Below, in pieces: positions 62,632 through 64,000 of a DNA stretch of 64,000 nt (position 1 is the stretch's first letter; every line of letters starts with the position of its first letter). The stretch is from Amylostereum areolatum. Taxonomy: Eukaryota; Basidiomycota; Agaricomycetes; Russulales; Stereaceae. A model generated the notes under the pieces. The model did not search any database and was not told the DNA's origin. It saw nothing but the letters and a program-made list of their open reading frames with translations. Location: assembly GCA_012932865.1 (NCBI GenBank), contig SAXG01000140.1, forward strand, positions 1-64,000, given 5' to 3'. Made by a program: the position numbers and the translations under genes.

Positions 62632-64000
62632 CTAAAACATGGATCTAGGGGAAGAATGCTGCACCTGTCCATCCATTTGGTCGTCCCACACCCATCCCAG
62701 ATGCGCGGCAACATTGACAGGCGACAGCGGCCGTGGTGACCCAATGCTCTCCTTCAAACTCTGCCGGTCGCGCTCCTTACGCTCCTTTTTCCCGGCGAAC
62801 ATACCCTTCCATCCACCCCCAGCCCGTTTAAATGCCCGCCGGAGGAGGGATTTCTTCGGCGGTTCCTCAGGAGGTGGTGAGCGCGAGCGTGTGAAGGTGG
62901 ATAATGGAGGCGACGGTGGCAACTCGGCGAAGTGGGGGTGTAGGGTGGATGGACAGGCCTGGGGCTGTCCCTGCGGATCCCGAGACGACGAGGTCACGCA
63001 GTGGCGACACTCGCATGCAGTTGTCGAGAGATGAGATACATCTTCAAGGCTGTATGCCGCGACGAAGCCATCCACGCGTCCGCGCGCATCTGGAACCGGA
63101 GGTGCCAGTAGACCCGGGGAAAGTGCAAGCGTCTCGTATTGAGGCGACATTGGAGGCGACATGGTCTCGTCGCAATCGTAGGAAAAGTCTTGATATCTGA
63201 TTTGAGCGTAGGATTCCTCCGGAGAACGGGTGGAGGGGGCTGAGCTAAGGTGGGCGGCGAGGGATTCATCGGGGCGGAGGATAACGATGGTAGGGACGGG
63301 CGCGCCGTTGAAGATGCGCTGCTGCCTTGGTCCGAGGCGTTTGCTGTCGATTCGCTTCATGGCTTGCAACTCCTGGGCGACGGCCATCAGCTCGGCAAGA
63401 GGATCCAGACATTGAAGTTCAGGAGACCCAGGTGTGGAGACGGGAGGTGGAGGTGAGAAGAGAACACGAGGCGTTGCCTGTTGAATGGGTGGCGGGGGAG
63501 ACGATATGGCGCGAGGACTTGGCGTTCGCGGATAGGGAAGAGAGACGGTCGGAGTGACAGGAAGATGTGCGTCGGTTGTGATGGTGAAATCGATGAAAGA
63601 GAAATCCGAGTCGAGGGGGATGGCACCGTATAATGCGTCGTCAAGATCTAGATGTGTGGCCTTTGTTGCAGAAGGGCTCATAGTACTGGACATGGACATA
63701 TTGTAGAAGTTGAGTCCGGCGACAGCAGAAGAGTCGTACGCGGGTTGAAGGAAAGAGAGCGGCGGCGACGAAAGTCCAAGGTCGGGTAGAAACTCTGGGG
63801 CGCATACATCCAGAGGATCTGTGTAGGGAGTTTTGAACGCGTCGAGCCCTCGAAAGAATGAACTGGGTGAGAACGAAGGATCTACGTCGTCGTTTAGTTC
63901 CAGCCCGCCAGGACGCGTGAGACCGTCGGTATCAGGGGATTGTATGAGGCATAGAGGGCTTGGTATACAGTTAGTGTTACAAGGTAATCCAGGACTGCAG
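62632..64000 (-). CDS. Pro/Ser-rich hypothetical protein, 5' end outside window
   Basis: An uninterrupted minus-strand frame runs from the window edge to the stop at 62632. Upstream of the first in-window Met (63699) it continues as LTRPGGLELNDDVDPSFSPS and YTDPLDVCAPEFLPDLGLSS, so the start lies beyond 64000. The sequence is rich in Pro and Ser with short ordered pieces: ALYGAIPLDSDFSFIDFTIT, LDPLAELMAVAQELQAMKRI, RQQRIFNGAPVPTIVILRPD, and a basic stretch KKSLLRRAFKRAGGGWKGMF with AGKKERKER. There is no named domain. It looks like a largely disordered regulatory protein; it is intact in the part seen. Confidence 0.65.
   Translation of the reverse strand, partial: CSPGLPCNTNCIPSPLCLIQSPDTDGLTRPGGLELNDDVDPSFSPSSFFRGLDAFKTPYTDPLDVCAPEFLPDLGLSSPPLSFLQPAYDSSAVAGLNFYNMSMSSTMSPSATKATHLDLDDALYGAIPLDSDFSFIDFTITTDAHLPVTPTVSLPYPRTPSPRAISSPPPPIQQATPRVLFSPPPPVSTPGSPELQCLDPLAELMAVAQELQAMKRIDSKRLGPRQQRIFNGAPVPTIVILRPDESLAAHLSSAPSTRSPEESYAQIRYQDFSYDCDETMSPPMSPQYETLALSPGLLAPPVPDARGRVDGFVAAYSLEDVSHLSTTACECRHCVTSSSRDPQGQPQACPSTLHPHFAELPPSPPLSTFTRSRSPPPEEPPKKSLLRRAFKRAGGGWKGMFAGKKERKERDRQSLKESIGSPRPLSPVNVAAHLGWVWDDQMDGQVQHSSPRSMF

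Noticed and set aside
62212..62635. AACCCCTACTT-like strings resembling the core of the DUF6589 element ends
   Set aside because: Only 10-11 bases match, without the G-run and outer blocks; compatible with chance.
1..64000. tRNA, rRNA and CRISPR arrays
   Set aside because: No tRNA-like cloverleaf with A/B boxes, no rRNA-like conserved blocks and no regularly spaced short repeats were recognised; CRISPR is not expected in a fungal nuclear genome.

Overview
The window is nuclear DNA from a filamentous basidiomycete, most likely an Agaricomycete (mushroom-forming fungus). Reasons: protein-coding exons are broken by many 50-70 bp introns with GT..AG ends; several gene families are ones I associate with Agaricomycetes (DUF6589 proteins, a KDM3-type JmjC protein with its own zinc finger, RING proteins with long inter-cysteine loops, WD40 proteins with a C-terminal membrane segment, Ulp1-like proteases); and there are no bacterial-type operons. 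Because genes are heavily interrupted, several gene spans below are approximate and exon joins are hand-made predictions.

The dominant feature is a segmental duplication. A 2.71-kb core carrying an HMG-box transcription factor gene, a small one-helix protein gene and a roughly 300-bp repeat occurs three times: core A 6469-9180 (minus), core B 26347-29057 (plus), core C 47247-49958 (minus). Around B and C the similarity extends to 4.84 kb (24784-29623 against 46681-51520), making a near-identical inverted repeat with a 17-kb spacer. The HMG genes of A and C encode the same 464-residue protein. B has lost one A from an A-run and is truncated before its DNA-binding domain. Nearly all differences I could spot between cores are transitions at CpG. 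An older, degraded HMG C-terminus lies beside core A (5930-6240).

Layout. 0-0.5 kb: degenerate copy of the 300-bp repeat. 0.7-2.7 kb: Ulp1-like cysteine protease (+). 3.2-4.45 kb: Agaricomycete orphan gene (-). 4.8-5.9 kb: decayed RING-like sequence (+). 5.9-9.2 kb: HMG relic plus core A. 9.95-15.1 kb: decayed gene for the largest subunit of RNA polymerase III (-). 15.1-16.3 kb: unassigned gene (-). 17.4-19.1 kb: WD40 protein (+). 19.7-20.5 and 23.1-24.0 kb: two RING-finger genes (-). 24.56-29.6 kb: orphan gene and inverted-repeat arm B. 31.0-32.1 kb: coiled-coil orphan (-). 32.25-35.28 kb: DUF6589 gene enclosed by about 100-bp terminal inverted repeats, a candidate DNA transposon. 36.8-39.3 kb: JmjC gene (-). 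42.8-46.0 kb: Agaricomycete orphan gene (+). 46.7-51.5 kb: arm C. 52.2-60.4 kb: a run of broken housekeeping-gene pieces on the plus strand (RNA polymerase III subunit, TOM1-type E3 ligase, 14-3-3) with one small apparently intact minus-strand gene between them. 62.6-64.0 kb: 3' part of a low-complexity protein gene (-) that runs off the window.

The genes do not form a pathway. The picture is of an accessory, rearranging chromosome region: recent duplication and inversion of an HMG regulator, duplicated and decaying pieces of essential genes (with introns retained, so copied as DNA), at least one candidate transposable element, and expanded families (RING, WD40, JmjC, Ulp1) typical of such regions.
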